Origin: an uncultured Clostridia bacterium
GTDB lineage: Bacteria > Bacillota > Clostridia > Christensenellales > Aristaeellaceae
Reading direction: 5' to 3'
Length of the DNA stretch: 16,767 nt
NCBI GenBank assembly: GCA_946615495.1
Contig: CAMOHY010000016.1
Location: 1 to 16,767 of the forward strand
The position numbers and the translations under genes were made by a program. The notes beneath the pieces were generated by a model that made no database searches, was not told where the DNA came from, and worked only from the letters and a program-made list of their open reading frames with translations. Below are positions 1 through 6,773 of the stretch, piece by piece. Position 1 is the first letter of the stretch; each line of letters opens with the position of its first letter.

Positions 1-69
1 GAAAAGCCCACCAACGGCGAATTCATTGCCCTGATTGCCGACAAGCTTTCCATGGAATATTCCGCATAA
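1..69 (+). CDS. 3' end of an unidentified protein (partial)
   Basis: The first 22 codons of frame 1 stay open and end at TAA 67-69. They favour codons ending in C or G, as the other genes here do. The visible tail, ending LADKLSMEYSA-like (read as IADKLSMEYSA), looks like an amphipathic helix but carries no motif I can assign. The stop lies only 16 nt before the next start, with that gene's ribosome binding site in between, so the two genes are probably co-transcribed. The rest of the gene is outside the window. Confidence 0.6.
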   Translation, partial: EKPTNGEFIALIADKLSMEYSA

Positions 70-85
70 AAGCGCCGGAGGAAAA

Positions 86-1258
86 ATGATGCCTCATCCG
101 TCCTCTGCCCTTCCCGCTCTGGAGGAAGGCCTGCTGCCCCTGAATGCCCTGGACGGCGGAAAGCTGCCAGGGGATATGCCCTTTTCCCGGCTGCGCGCTC
201 TGCTGAGCCTGGCCCTGGAGCGCGCTTCCCAGCAATGCGCCGCCGCCTGCCTGCAAAGCAGCGCCAGCCAGGACGAACGGCGGGCGCTTTCCCTCATCAG
301 CCGGTGCATAGCCCGGCAGGAGGCGTCTCTTGCCGCCCTGCTGCCCTTAGAACAGACGCCGGAGGAGCGGGAAATGGACCTTGCCCTGCTTTCCCTGGAG
401 CTGGCAGCCGCCCTGGCCCAGCCCATGCGCTCAGGCGCGGTGCGCGCCATGCTGGACCATTCCCTGCCCCAATATTTGGACGCGCTGTACCGCGTGGCCA
501 ACCTGCTTTGCCTGCGGGGCTTTCCGCCCGCCGGGCAGCTCATCGGCGCGTACGCGGAAATTATGCCCGGCCGGCCCTTGATCGCCTGCCACCGGCATCC
601 CTTCGACGGCATTGGCGAAAAGCAGGAAAAAGCGTCCCTTTGGGAAGAAGGCGCGCTGCTGCTCATGGCTGCTCAGGAGGAATACGGACGGCAGCACCTG
701 CTTTCCGCCGCCGCGGAATCGCAGGACGCGCTGACCCGTTCCTTTTTTCTGGAGCTTTCCCTTTTGCGCCAGCAGCAATTCTTTTCCTTTTCCTCTCTCC
801 AGCCGTCCCAGCCGCCCCTCCGCAGGCTGCTGGCCCACCGCTACGCCGCCGCTTTCCTATACGGCGCTTTTCTGCCGCGGGAGGCGGACCACGCTTTGGC
901 CCAATGCGGCAAGCTGTGCGCCCTCATTGAAAAAAGCGGCCAAACGCCGCCCGCCCTGCCGCCTTTCCCGCCCGCCCTTGAATGGGGCCTGCATAAGGGC
1001 TATGTGCGGGACGCGCTGCAAGGCATCGGCGTCACCGCCCTGCGGGAGGGCTGGAGCCCGGTGGGCGCCCTGCCAAGGGGCGCGGATTATTTCCGCTATC
1101 AGCGGCGAATCTGCCCAGAGGAAGCCAATACGCCTTCCTGCCAGGTGATCGAAAAAACGATTGCGCAATACGGCGCGGATTGCCGTTTTGAAATCGCGCC
1201 TCATCCCATCGAAGCGCTGCGGGACCGCACGAAGGACCATCCCCAGCTGGGCCGGTGA
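86..1258 (+). CDS. Hypothetical 390-aa helical protein, possibly a degenerate ferritin-like protein
   Basis: ATG 86 is chosen because GGAGG (77-81) sits just upstream; the in-frame extension to 35 overlaps the previous gene and lacks a binding site. A second ATG follows directly at 89. The protein is rich in Ala, Leu and Gln, mostly helical, with no signal peptide or membrane segment. Residues 118-185 contain a DHSLPQYLDALYRVANLL-type helix and the motif CHRHPFD (C168, H169, H171). From memory this resembles clostridial ferritin-like proteins that have a PGRP...HRHPFD segment followed by a helix with a Glu...Glu-x-x-His metal pattern. Here the later helix keeps E223, but the expected Glu/His positions read RQQQ (228-231), so metal binding may be lost. 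The C-terminus (about 300-390) is unlike anything I know. The reading frame is convincing; the family call is tentative. A bidirectional terminator follows. Confidence 0.8.
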   Translation: MMPHPSSALPALEEGLLPLNALDGGKLPGDMPFSRLRALLSLALERASQQCAAACLQSSASQDERRALSLISRCIARQEASLAALLPLEQTPEEREMDLALLSLELAAALAQPMRSGAVRAMLDHSLPQYLDALYRVANLLCLRGFPPAGQLIGAYAEIMPGRPLIACHRHPFDGIGEKQEKASLWEEGALLLMAAQEEYGRQHLLSAAAESQDALTRSFFLELSLLRQQQFFSFSSLQPSQPPLRRLLAHRYAAAFLYGAFLPREADHALAQCGKLCALIEKSGQTPPALPPFPPALEWGLHKGYVRDALQGIGVTALREGWSPVGALPRGADYFRYQRRICPEEANTPSCQVIEKTIAQYGADCRFEIAPHPIEALRDRTKDHPQLGR

Positions 1259-1292
1259 AAAAGCTTCCCGCATTCCTTTGGTGCATCATTTA

Positions 1293-1330
1293 AAAATCCC
1301 AGGGACCAAATACGCAGTCCCTGGGATTTT
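1293..1330. terminator. Bidirectional intrinsic terminator
   Basis: A perfect 14-bp inverted repeat, AAAATCCCAGGGAC (1293-1306) and GTCCCTGGGATTTT (1317-1330), flanks a 10-nt loop. The A/T ends of the stem give a U-tract on either strand. It lies between two convergent genes, 35 nt after the plus-strand stop and 11 nt beyond the minus-strand stop, so it can end both transcripts. Confidence 0.9.
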
Positions 1331-1340
1331 GCTTACGGGT

Positions 1341-1583
1341 TTACTTTCCGAACAGGCTCTTGAGCTTGCCCAGGATGCCGCCGGCGTTCTTGGCCACGTC
1401 CTGGATGTTCAGCTTGCCCTGCACGGCCTTGATGACGGCCTGCACCAGCTTGTCATCCAGCTTGATGCCCAGAATATCGGTAACGATCTTGACCGGGTTC
1501 TTTTTGAATTGATCGATCAGGCTGTTGTTGCCCGTCAGCTTGGATACCACTTGGTCCACGTACTTGGTAATGTTTTCGCTCAT
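1341..1583 (-). CDS. Small 80-aa cationic protein with Gly-Gly and amphipathic tail
   Basis: Start ATG 1583 is preceded on the minus strand by AAGGAGGAAGAAACC, a near-ideal ribosome binding site, and by its own promoter. Residues 1-60 form two or three predicted helices around FKKNPVKIVTDILGIKLDD. I recall similar small proteins of unknown role in many Clostridia. The layout, with an acidic/neutral N-terminal part, then G68-G69, then the Lys-rich ILGKLKSLFGK, superficially resembles the leader-GG-core plan of Nif11/NHLP-type peptides. No modification enzyme, peptidase or ABC exporter is nearby, and a structural or regulatory small protein is at least as likely. There is no signal peptide or membrane segment. 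The gene stands alone, convergent to its left neighbour and divergent from the large repeat protein. Confidence 0.85.
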   Translation of the reverse strand: MSENITKYVDQVVSKLTGNNSLIDQFKKNPVKIVTDILGIKLDDKLVQAVIKAVQGKLNIQDVAKNAGGILGKLKSLFGK

Positions 1584-1622
1584 GGTTTCTTCCTCCTTTT
1601 TATTTGGTCTCCCTTTGCCTGT

Positions 1623-1651
1623 ATTTTACCAGCGATAAAGCAAAATTTCAA
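1623..1651 (-). promoter_or_regulatory. Sigma-A promoter with extended -10 for the 80-aa protein
   Basis: Read on the minus strand: TTGAAA (1651-1646), a 17-bp spacer, then TAAAAT (1628-1623), with TGG directly before the -10 as in extended -10 promoters. Transcription would start near 1616, giving a short leader of about 33 nt before ATG 1583. Confidence 0.75.
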
Positions 1652-1696
1652 TCCGTTTTTTTGATATATTTTACATTTTTCTTTTCCCTCCTTACA

Positions 1697-1725
1697 TTGA
1701 CAATCCCGCCTGTTTGCATTATCAT
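1697..1725 (+). promoter_or_regulatory. Sigma-A promoter for the SdrD_B-repeat/deacetylase operon
   Basis: TTGACA (1697-1702), a 17-bp spacer and TATCAT (1720-1725) match the consensus at 11 of 12 positions. The predicted start near 1732 leaves a leader of about 94 nt before ATG 1826. It is divergent from the 80-aa gene's promoter, the two -35 boxes being 45 bp apart, so one regulator could affect both. Confidence 0.75.
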
Positions 1726-1742
1726 GGAGGATGGTGTGGTTT

Positions 1743-1766
1743 GCCGGAGAAAAGAGGATTCTCGGC
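1743..1766 (+). promoter_or_regulatory. 5'-leader hairpin upstream of the repeat protein
   Basis: GCCGGAGAA (1743-1751) pairs with TTCTCGGC (1759-1766) as an 8-bp stem with one bulged G and a 7-nt loop, AAGAGGA. It would begin about 12 nt from the predicted transcript end. It has no T-run, so it is not a terminator. A 5' mRNA-stabilising hairpin or a protein-binding site is possible. Confidence 0.4.
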
Positions 1767-1825
1767 CCCTTCCGCGGCAAAAAACACGGTCAAAATATAC
1801 AGATGCTAATATGGAGGCTTTATCT

Positions 1826-4800
1826 ATGCGCGTGTGGCAAAAGCATTGGAGCGTCATGCTGCTCATCACCATGGTATTCCTGTTCCTGGGCACATCAGCC
1901 GCGCTGGCGGACAACGGCCAGATCAGCGGCATCGCCTGGCTGGAAAAATCGGTGGACGGCGTGATCGGCAGCGGCGAAGGCGGCCTTTCAGGCGTAAAAA
2001 TCACCCTGGAAAAGCAGGATGAAAACGGCAGCGCCCAGGTGGCGGTGAACACCACCACCGCCAAATCCGGCGATTTTTTGTTTTCCTCCCTCAGCGCGGG
2101 GCAGTACCGCCTGCGCGTGGAGGCGGAAAAAAGCTACCGCTTCACCTTCCATGGCTTGGACAGCGCCGCCCTGCCCGCTCAGGGCAATGTGAGCTACACG
2201 CCCTGGTTCTCTTTGGGGGACGGGGACAGGCTGACCCTGAACGTTGGCTTTACCAAGCTCAACAGTTCCGTTTCCCTCATCGCCTTTGAAGATGAAAACG
2301 CCAACGGCGGCCGCATGCAGTCCGAGCCTCTGGTGCGCGGCGTGCAGGCGGAAGTGATTTACGATTACGAAGGCGAAACCTATGTGCTCGCCGCCGCCCT
2401 GACCGACCGGGATGGCCAGGCCCTGATCCGGGAGCTTTCCCCCGGCACCTACCGGGTGCGCGTCACCGTGCCGGAGCATTTGGCCATCGGCCCCTTGGGG
2501 CAGAAGATCAACGGGTTTTATAACTGCATCCTGCCCGGCGAGGGCGTAACTGGCGTATCCGATTATTTTACCCTGAACGCCAAGGAAGGCGTTACCATGG
2601 GCATCGGCATGGTGCGCACCGGGTCCCTGAACGGCAGCATTTGGTTTGACGCCAACTACAACGGCCTGTGGGACGGGGAGGAAGGCGGCCTGACCGGAGC
2701 GGTCATTTCCCTCTATTCCCCCCTGCTGGGCGTTTCCCGCTCTACCCAGGCCAATGAAAAGGGCGCCTATACCTTCCAAAGCCTCCAGCCCGGCGATTAT
2801 CAATTGGACTTTGCCCTGCCGGAAGGCATGATCTTTACCTATCCCGGCGTATCCCTCATTACCGACACCTCGGACCACGCGTCTATGACCGTGAATATCC
2901 AGGTGGACGTGACCACCGATTTGGGCGCCGTCGGCGCCATGCCCGCCGCAGGCTTCTCCCTGACGCTGTACCGGGACGAAAACCAAAACGGCGTTCAGGA
3001 TGAAAACGAACAGGCCCTGCCCGGCGCGCAGGTGGCCGCCATTCAGGGCGGAAAAAAGGTGGAAACGGCCGTTACGGACGAAAACGGCGTCGCCCTGTTC
3101 CATGCCCTGCGCGGCGGCGAAACAACGCTGAACGCTTCCCTTCCCGAAGGCTGGCTGTTTGACGCCGCCGACGGCGGCCTGTTCAGCGTAACGGGCGCGC
3201 AGACGCAGGCGGAGGCCTCCATTTTCCTGGACGGCCAGGAGCCCGGCGCGCAGTACGCAGCCGCGGTGCTCCCCGGCGCGTCCATTTCCGGCATGCTCTT
3301 TGAGGACGCCGACAATTCCGGCCTGTACCGGGACGGCTACGCGCTCCTGTCCGGCTACACGGTGGAGGCGGTGGATTTATCCGGCGCCGCGGCCGCCCAG
3401 GCCGTTACCGATGAAACCGGCGCCTACACCCTTTCTCCCCTGCTGCCCGGCACCTACACCGTGCGCTTCCTCCTGGACGACGCTTACGTGGCCGCGCCCT
3501 ACGCGGCGGACCAGAACGCGCCCGCCAACCACATTCTTTCCCAAACCCCGGAATTTGGCGAAACGGAAGCCGTTTCGCTGTCCGCGGGCCAGCGGATGGA
3601 CGGCGTGGACGGCGGCGTGTTCCGGGCGGGCCTGGTGGAGGGCTACGTATACATCGATGAAGCCTATGCAAGCGAAGCCGTCGGCATGAGCGGCGTTTCC
3701 GTGGTGCTGGTGGGAGAGGACGGAAACCCCTTCTCCGATTTCACCTACGGCACCAGCGACGAAACCGGCTATTACTTTATTAAAGGCGTGCAGCCCGGCA
3801 CCTATTCCCTGCTTTATTCCATGCCCGAAAACGGCGTGTTTACCCAGCCTGAAAACGGCGGCAAGCACTGGATCAGCCCCGCCTTCTCCGTTGAAAGCGG
3901 CTCCGTGATTTCCATGGACGGGCTGCGGGGTATTTTCACCGCCTCCCTCTCCGGCGTGATCGAGCACGCGGACATGACCGACAGCGTGTTTTCCGCCCTC
4001 ATGACCCTGCGCGGCCATGAAGTGAACCAGGTGGTGCAAATTCACACCCAGCCCGACGGCTCCTTTGCCTTCGCCAATTTGCAGCCCGGCGGCTATACTC
4101 TCACCGTTACCCTGCCGGACGGCCTCATTTTCGGCCAGAAGGAAGGCTCCCTGTTCCCCGCCGCCTTTGAAACCCAAGCTTCCGTGGACCTTACCCTGGA
4201 CATGGGCGAGGACCGGCGGGATGTGAACCTGCTGGCTGCCGCCCCCGTTTCCCTCTTTGGCGTAATGTATTATGATGATAACCTGTCCGGCTTCCAGGAT
4301 GAGGAGGAATACGGCGCGGAGGGCCGCCTGATGGCCCTGTACGCTGCCGGCGAAGAGGCCGCCTCCATCGAAACCGCCGAATCCGGCAGCTTCTACATGG
4401 GCCCCCTGCTGCCCGGTCAGTACGAGCTGCACATTTCCCTGGATGAAAATGAAGAGCTGCTGCAATTTTCTAACGCGCACCGGGAGGACAGCGAATGGGT
4501 GCTGCCCCTGAACCTGATGCAGGATACGCCCCTGGTGCTGCCCGTGATGCGCTACGCCTCCGTGTCCGGCCAGGTGTGGAGCCTGGACGGTTCCCTGAAC
4601 GGCGTGTCCGGCATTCCCGTTTCCCTGCTTGACAGCGAAGGCGAAGCCATTCTGGAATGCGAAACGGACGGAGAAGGCGCCTTCTCCTTCAGCGGCCTGA
4701 CCCCCGGCTCCTATTCCTTATCCGCCCAATTGCCCCAGGGCTATCTGTTTGCCAGGGCCCAGGACGCCAAGGAGCGGGACAGCTTCATCCTGAGCCAGGC

Positions 4801-5302
4801 CGACGGCTCCGTGGGCTCCATCGTGTTCGACGTGCCCATGGGCGACGATCTTTCCGGCATGGATATTGGCATCGGCACCATGGGCAGAATCGGCGACCGG
4901 GCCTGGCTGGATGAAAACGGCAACGGCCTGCAGGATACCGGCGAGCCCGGCATGCCCGGCATCATCATTGAAATGTACCAAAATGGGCAGCGCATTGCCT
5001 CCGCCACCACGGATGAATACGGCCGCTATTCTATGGAGGATTTGTTCCCCGGCGAATACGAAATGCGCGTGACCATGCACAAGGAGCTCAAGGCCACCGT
5101 GCACGTGGCGGAATTCCCGCTGGTGAACAGCCTGATGCCCGATAGCGATGAAACCACCGTGACCGTGGAGGGCGTGATCGTGCCCAGCGGCGGCGCCAAC
5201 CTGCACTGCGACCTGGGCTTCGTGCTTCGCAAGAAGGGCGAATATCCCGCCGCCATGGACCTGATCCCCGCCAAGGACTGGCGGCCTTATTCCGAACGGT
5301 AA
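1826..5302 (+). CDS. Secreted protein with ten SdrD_B-like (Cna-B-type) repeats
   Basis: ATG 1826 follows GGAGG (1813-1817) by 8 nt and gives a signal peptide ending SAALA|DNG (residues 28|29). The open frame extends upstream to 1604, but that part precedes the promoter. The 1158-aa product is about ten SdrD_B/Cna-B-like beta-sandwich modules, with units opening at GQISGIAW, SVSLIAFED, GSLNGSIWFD (about 266), GFSLTLYRD, ASISGMLFED, AGLVEGYVY, ASLSGVIEH, PVSLFGVMYYDD, ASVSGQVW and GRIGDRAWLD (about 1020). Most contain a TDExGxYxFxxLxPGxYxL core. Units 3, 4, 5, 8 and 10 keep an Asp/Asn-rich loop such as DENQNGVQDENE or DENGNGLQDTGE, which binds calcium in SdrD-type domains; the others have lost it. 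No LPXTG motif, C-terminal membrane helix or S-layer repeat is seen, so it may be released or held non-covalently. Such modules usually serve as rigid adhesive or matrix stalks. The deacetylase gene follows 42 nt later. Confidence 0.92.
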   Translation: MRVWQKHWSVMLLITMVFLFLGTSAALADNGQISGIAWLEKSVDGVIGSGEGGLSGVKITLEKQDENGSAQVAVNTTTAKSGDFLFSSLSAGQYRLRVEAEKSYRFTFHGLDSAALPAQGNVSYTPWFSLGDGDRLTLNVGFTKLNSSVSLIAFEDENANGGRMQSEPLVRGVQAEVIYDYEGETYVLAAALTDRDGQALIRELSPGTYRVRVTVPEHLAIGPLGQKINGFYNCILPGEGVTGVSDYFTLNAKEGVTMGIGMVRTGSLNGSIWFDANYNGLWDGEEGGLTGAVISLYSPLLGVSRSTQANEKGAYTFQSLQPGDYQLDFALPEGMIFTYPGVSLITDTSDHASMTVNIQVDVTTDLGAVGAMPAAGFSLTLYRDENQNGVQDENEQALPGAQVAAIQGGKKVETAVTDENGVALFHALRGGETTLNASLPEGWLFDAADGGLFSVTGAQTQAEASIFLDGQEPGAQYAAAVLPGASISGMLFEDADNSGLYRDGYALLSGYTVEAVDLSGAAAAQAVTDETGAYTLSPLLPGTYTVRFLLDDAYVAAPYAADQNAPANHILSQTPEFGETEAVSLSAGQRMDGVDGGVFRAGLVEGYVYIDEAYASEAVGMSGVSVVLVGEDGNPFSDFTYGTSDETGYYFIKGVQPGTYSLLYSMPENGVFTQPENGGKHWISPAFSVESGSVISMDGLRGIFTASLSGVIEHADMTDSVFSALMTLRGHEVNQVVQIHTQPDGSFAFANLQPGGYTLTVTLPDGLIFGQKEGSLFPAAFETQASVDLTLDMGEDRRDVNLLAAAPVSLFGVMYYDDNLSGFQDEEEYGAEGRLMALYAAGEEAASIETAESGSFYMGPLLPGQYELHISLDENEELLQFSNAHREDSEWVLPLNLMQDTPLVLPVMRYASVSGQVWSLDGSLNGVSGIPVSLLDSEGEAILECETDGEGAFSFSGLTPGSYSLSAQLPQGYLFARAQDAKERDSFILSQADGSVGSIVFDVPMGDDLSGMDIGIGTMGRIGDRAWLDENGNGLQDTGEPGMPGIIIEMYQNGQRIASATTDEYGRYSMEDLFPGEYEMRVTMHKELKATVHVAEFPLVNSLMPDSDETTVTVEGVIVPSGGANLHCDLGFVLRKKGEYPAAMDLIPAKDWRPYSER

Positions 5303-5344
5303 GGCCCGGCGCATGAAAGTTATCCATACCAAGGAGGAAGGTTT

Positions 5345-6379
5345 ATGAAACGTATTGTTGCCCTGCTGCTGATTCTGTGCCTGCTCCTGCCCGCCGCCGC
5401 CCTGGCGGAGGACCGGCTGCCCAAAATGAAATTCCCCGCCGCCAACTACGTGGGCTACCTGGACACGGATTTTGCCGTGGTGATGGAGGTTTCCAACGCC
5501 GGAAACTTTTCCGGCACAAAGACCTTGGAGCTGCGGGACCAAACGGGCCGCGTGTGGGCCAGCCGGGATTACAAGGTGGGCCAGAAGATCAATTTTAAAA
5601 CGCCTTTGGATGAATCCTTCCTGGGCGGCCACGATCTGGCCGTCTGGTGCGGGGATACCCAGGTGAGCCTGAACACCGCCTATGTGGCCGTGGCGGATAA
5701 GCACCGCAAGGCCGTGGCCATTCCCGGCACCAACGTGGATACCCCCAACCCCTGGATGTCCATCACCCTGGACTGCTGCTACACGGAGCCCCACACCGAT
5801 GAAATCCTGGCCGTGCTGGACAAGTACAACGTGAAGGCCACCTTCTTCATGGCGGGCGAATTTGTGCTCACCTTCCCGGAAACCGCCAAGAAAATCCGGG
5901 ACGCCGGCCACGAGATCGGCGCCCACAGCCTATCCCATCCCCATCTGCTCACCTATCATCTGGATATGCGCTTTAAGCAGGTGCGCCGCAATGTGGAAAT
6001 CATCCGGCAGGAGCTGGGCGTGAACCCCCGCCTGTTCCGGCCTCCCTTTGGCGAATTCGATATTACCATTTCCGCTCCCGCCCGCGCGGAGGGCATGGAA
6101 ATGGTGCTCTGGTCCATCGATTCCCACGATTGGGACTGGAACTTTGCCCGCAACCCGGAAAACGTTATTAAGCGCGTCACCAAGAACGTGGGCCCCGGCA
6201 CCATCATCCTGTTCCACCTGGACGGCTGGAACACCACCGAGGTGCTGGACCGTATGATTCCCTACTACCAGAACGAGCTGGGCCTCACCCTGGTTCCCGT
6301 ATCCCAGCTTATCACCTCCGCGGGCATTGAAATTCCGCCGCTGCCCGATAACGCCCTGCCCGAAGAAAATGCCCTGTAA
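5345..6379 (+). CDS. Secreted polysaccharide deacetylase (NodB/CE4) with N-terminal beta domain
   Basis: ATG 5345 follows AAGGAGGAAGG. Residues 1-21 are a signal peptide (ALA|EDR). Residues about 25-125 look like an Ig-like beta domain, and about 138-325 are a CE4 fold, which removes N- or O-acetyl groups from peptidoglycan or other glycans. Motif 1 reads TLDCC: D143, in the catalytic-base position, is kept, but the next metal-ligand Asp is C144. Motif 2 is HSLSH (H194, H198), motif 3 RPPFG (R232), motif 4 SIDSHDW (D259, W263) and motif 5 LFHLDG (H291). The His pair is intact, so metal binding is still plausible. I recall FD-A/C variants in clostridial CE4 proteins, so the change need not inactivate it. 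Its stop codon overlaps the start of the ComEA-like gene by 11 nt. Substrate is not determinable from sequence. Confidence 0.9.
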   Translation: MKRIVALLLILCLLLPAAALAEDRLPKMKFPAANYVGYLDTDFAVVMEVSNAGNFSGTKTLELRDQTGRVWASRDYKVGQKINFKTPLDESFLGGHDLAVWCGDTQVSLNTAYVAVADKHRKAVAIPGTNVDTPNPWMSITLDCCYTEPHTDEILAVLDKYNVKATFFMAGEFVLTFPETAKKIRDAGHEIGAHSLSHPHLLTYHLDMRFKQVRRNVEIIRQELGVNPRLFRPPFGEFDITISAPARAEGMEMVLWSIDSHDWDWNFARNPENVIKRVTKNVGPGTIILFHLDGWNTTEVLDRMIPYYQNELGLTLVPVSQLITSAGIEIPPLPDNALPEENAL

Positions 6380-6773
6380 AAGCCATCAGGCGCGCCGCTT
6401 TACCGCGGTGCGCCTGATTTTGCTTTTTCTGTTTATCGCGGGCGCCAGCTGCGCGCTGTACCCGGCGGCGGAATGGGCCCTGCCTGCGCCGCAAAGCGTC
6501 AGGGTCCTGCCGGAAAACGCGCCGCTGGCCCGCGCCCTGCCCGAAGAAATTGAAAACGGAAAAACGGACATCAACCAGGCCACGGCCAAGGACCTGGAGC
6601 AGGTGCCCGGCATTGGCCCCGTCCTCAGCCGGCAAATTCTGGACGTGCGAAACAGCCAGGGCGGCTTTTGCTTTCTGGAGGAGCTTATGGATGTGCCGAA
6701 CATCGGCGAAAAACGCTTTTCCGCCCTGGCGGAAAGGTTTTACTGCCCCCTGCCCGCTATTTCCCTGCCGTAG
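6369..6773 (+). CDS. Short ComEA-like helix-hairpin-helix DNA-binding membrane protein
   Basis: ATG 6369 overlaps the deacetylase stop (6377-6379) and has only a weak GAAGAA site before it, suggesting translational coupling. An in-frame TTG at 6327 is less likely. The 134-aa product has a basic N-terminus, one membrane segment (about 14-34), a Pro/Ala-rich linker (about 35-62) and a double helix-hairpin-helix (about 66-126). The HhH repeats are VPGIGPVLSRQI (79-90) and VPNIGEKRFSAL (109-120), preceded by the usual INxAxxxxLxxVPGIG lead. In ComEA this domain binds double-stranded DNA outside the membrane during transformation. The oligomerisation region between anchor and HhH of Bacillus ComEA is missing, and no comEB/comEC follows. 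It may therefore be a competence protein or another extracytoplasmic DNA binder. A terminator-like hairpin lies over codons 6-17, and its last 34 bp overlap the convergent NUDIX gene. Confidence 0.85.
   Translation: MPCKSHQARRFTAVRLILLFLFIAGASCALYPAAEWALPAPQSVRVLPENAPLARALPEEIENGKTDINQATAKDLEQVPGIGPVLSRQILDVRNSQGGFCFLEELMDVPNIGEKRFSALAERFYCPLPAISLP
6385..6430 (+). terminator. Strong intrinsic-terminator-like hairpin inside the ComEA-like coding region
   Basis: ATCAGGCGCGCCGC (6385-6398) pairs with GCGGTGCGCCTGAT (6405-6418) as a 14-bp stem with a single G-T wobble and a 6-nt loop. The run TTTTGCTTTTTCTG starts with the last stem base (6418). It begins 6 nt after the deacetylase stop. The T-run also encodes hydrophobic residues of the ComEA membrane segment. 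It could end the repeat protein/deacetylase mRNA, or attenuate ComEA unless ribosomes cover it. Confidence 0.75.
6709..6737 (-). terminator. Intrinsic terminator of the minus-strand M48-POP-NUDIX operon
   Basis: Read on the minus strand directly after the NUDIX stop (6742-6740): a stem formed by 6737-6728 and 6725-6716 (CCTTTCCGCC with GGCGGAAAAG, one wobble pair, tight loop), then CG and TTTTT (6713-6709). It lies within the 3' part of the convergent ComEA-like coding sequence, antisense to it. On the plus strand the same hairpin is followed only by TTTT. Confidence 0.6.

Noticed and set aside
1604..1825. Upstream in-frame extension of the repeat protein
   Set aside because: It precedes the predicted transcription start, lacks a ribosome binding site and would bury the signal peptide. 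ATG 1826 has GGAGG at 8 nt.
1988..5926. Long minus-strand open frames (about 370-400 codons) antisense to the repeat protein and deacetylase
   Set aside because: They have the same compositional origin, repetitive Gly/His/Ala-rich translations and no start signals, and they oppose genes with signal peptides and recognisable domains.
6399..6500. Lipoprotein signal in the ComEA-like protein (LFIAGASC)
   Set aside because: Gly at the -3 position does not fit the lipobox, so a plain membrane anchor is the better call.
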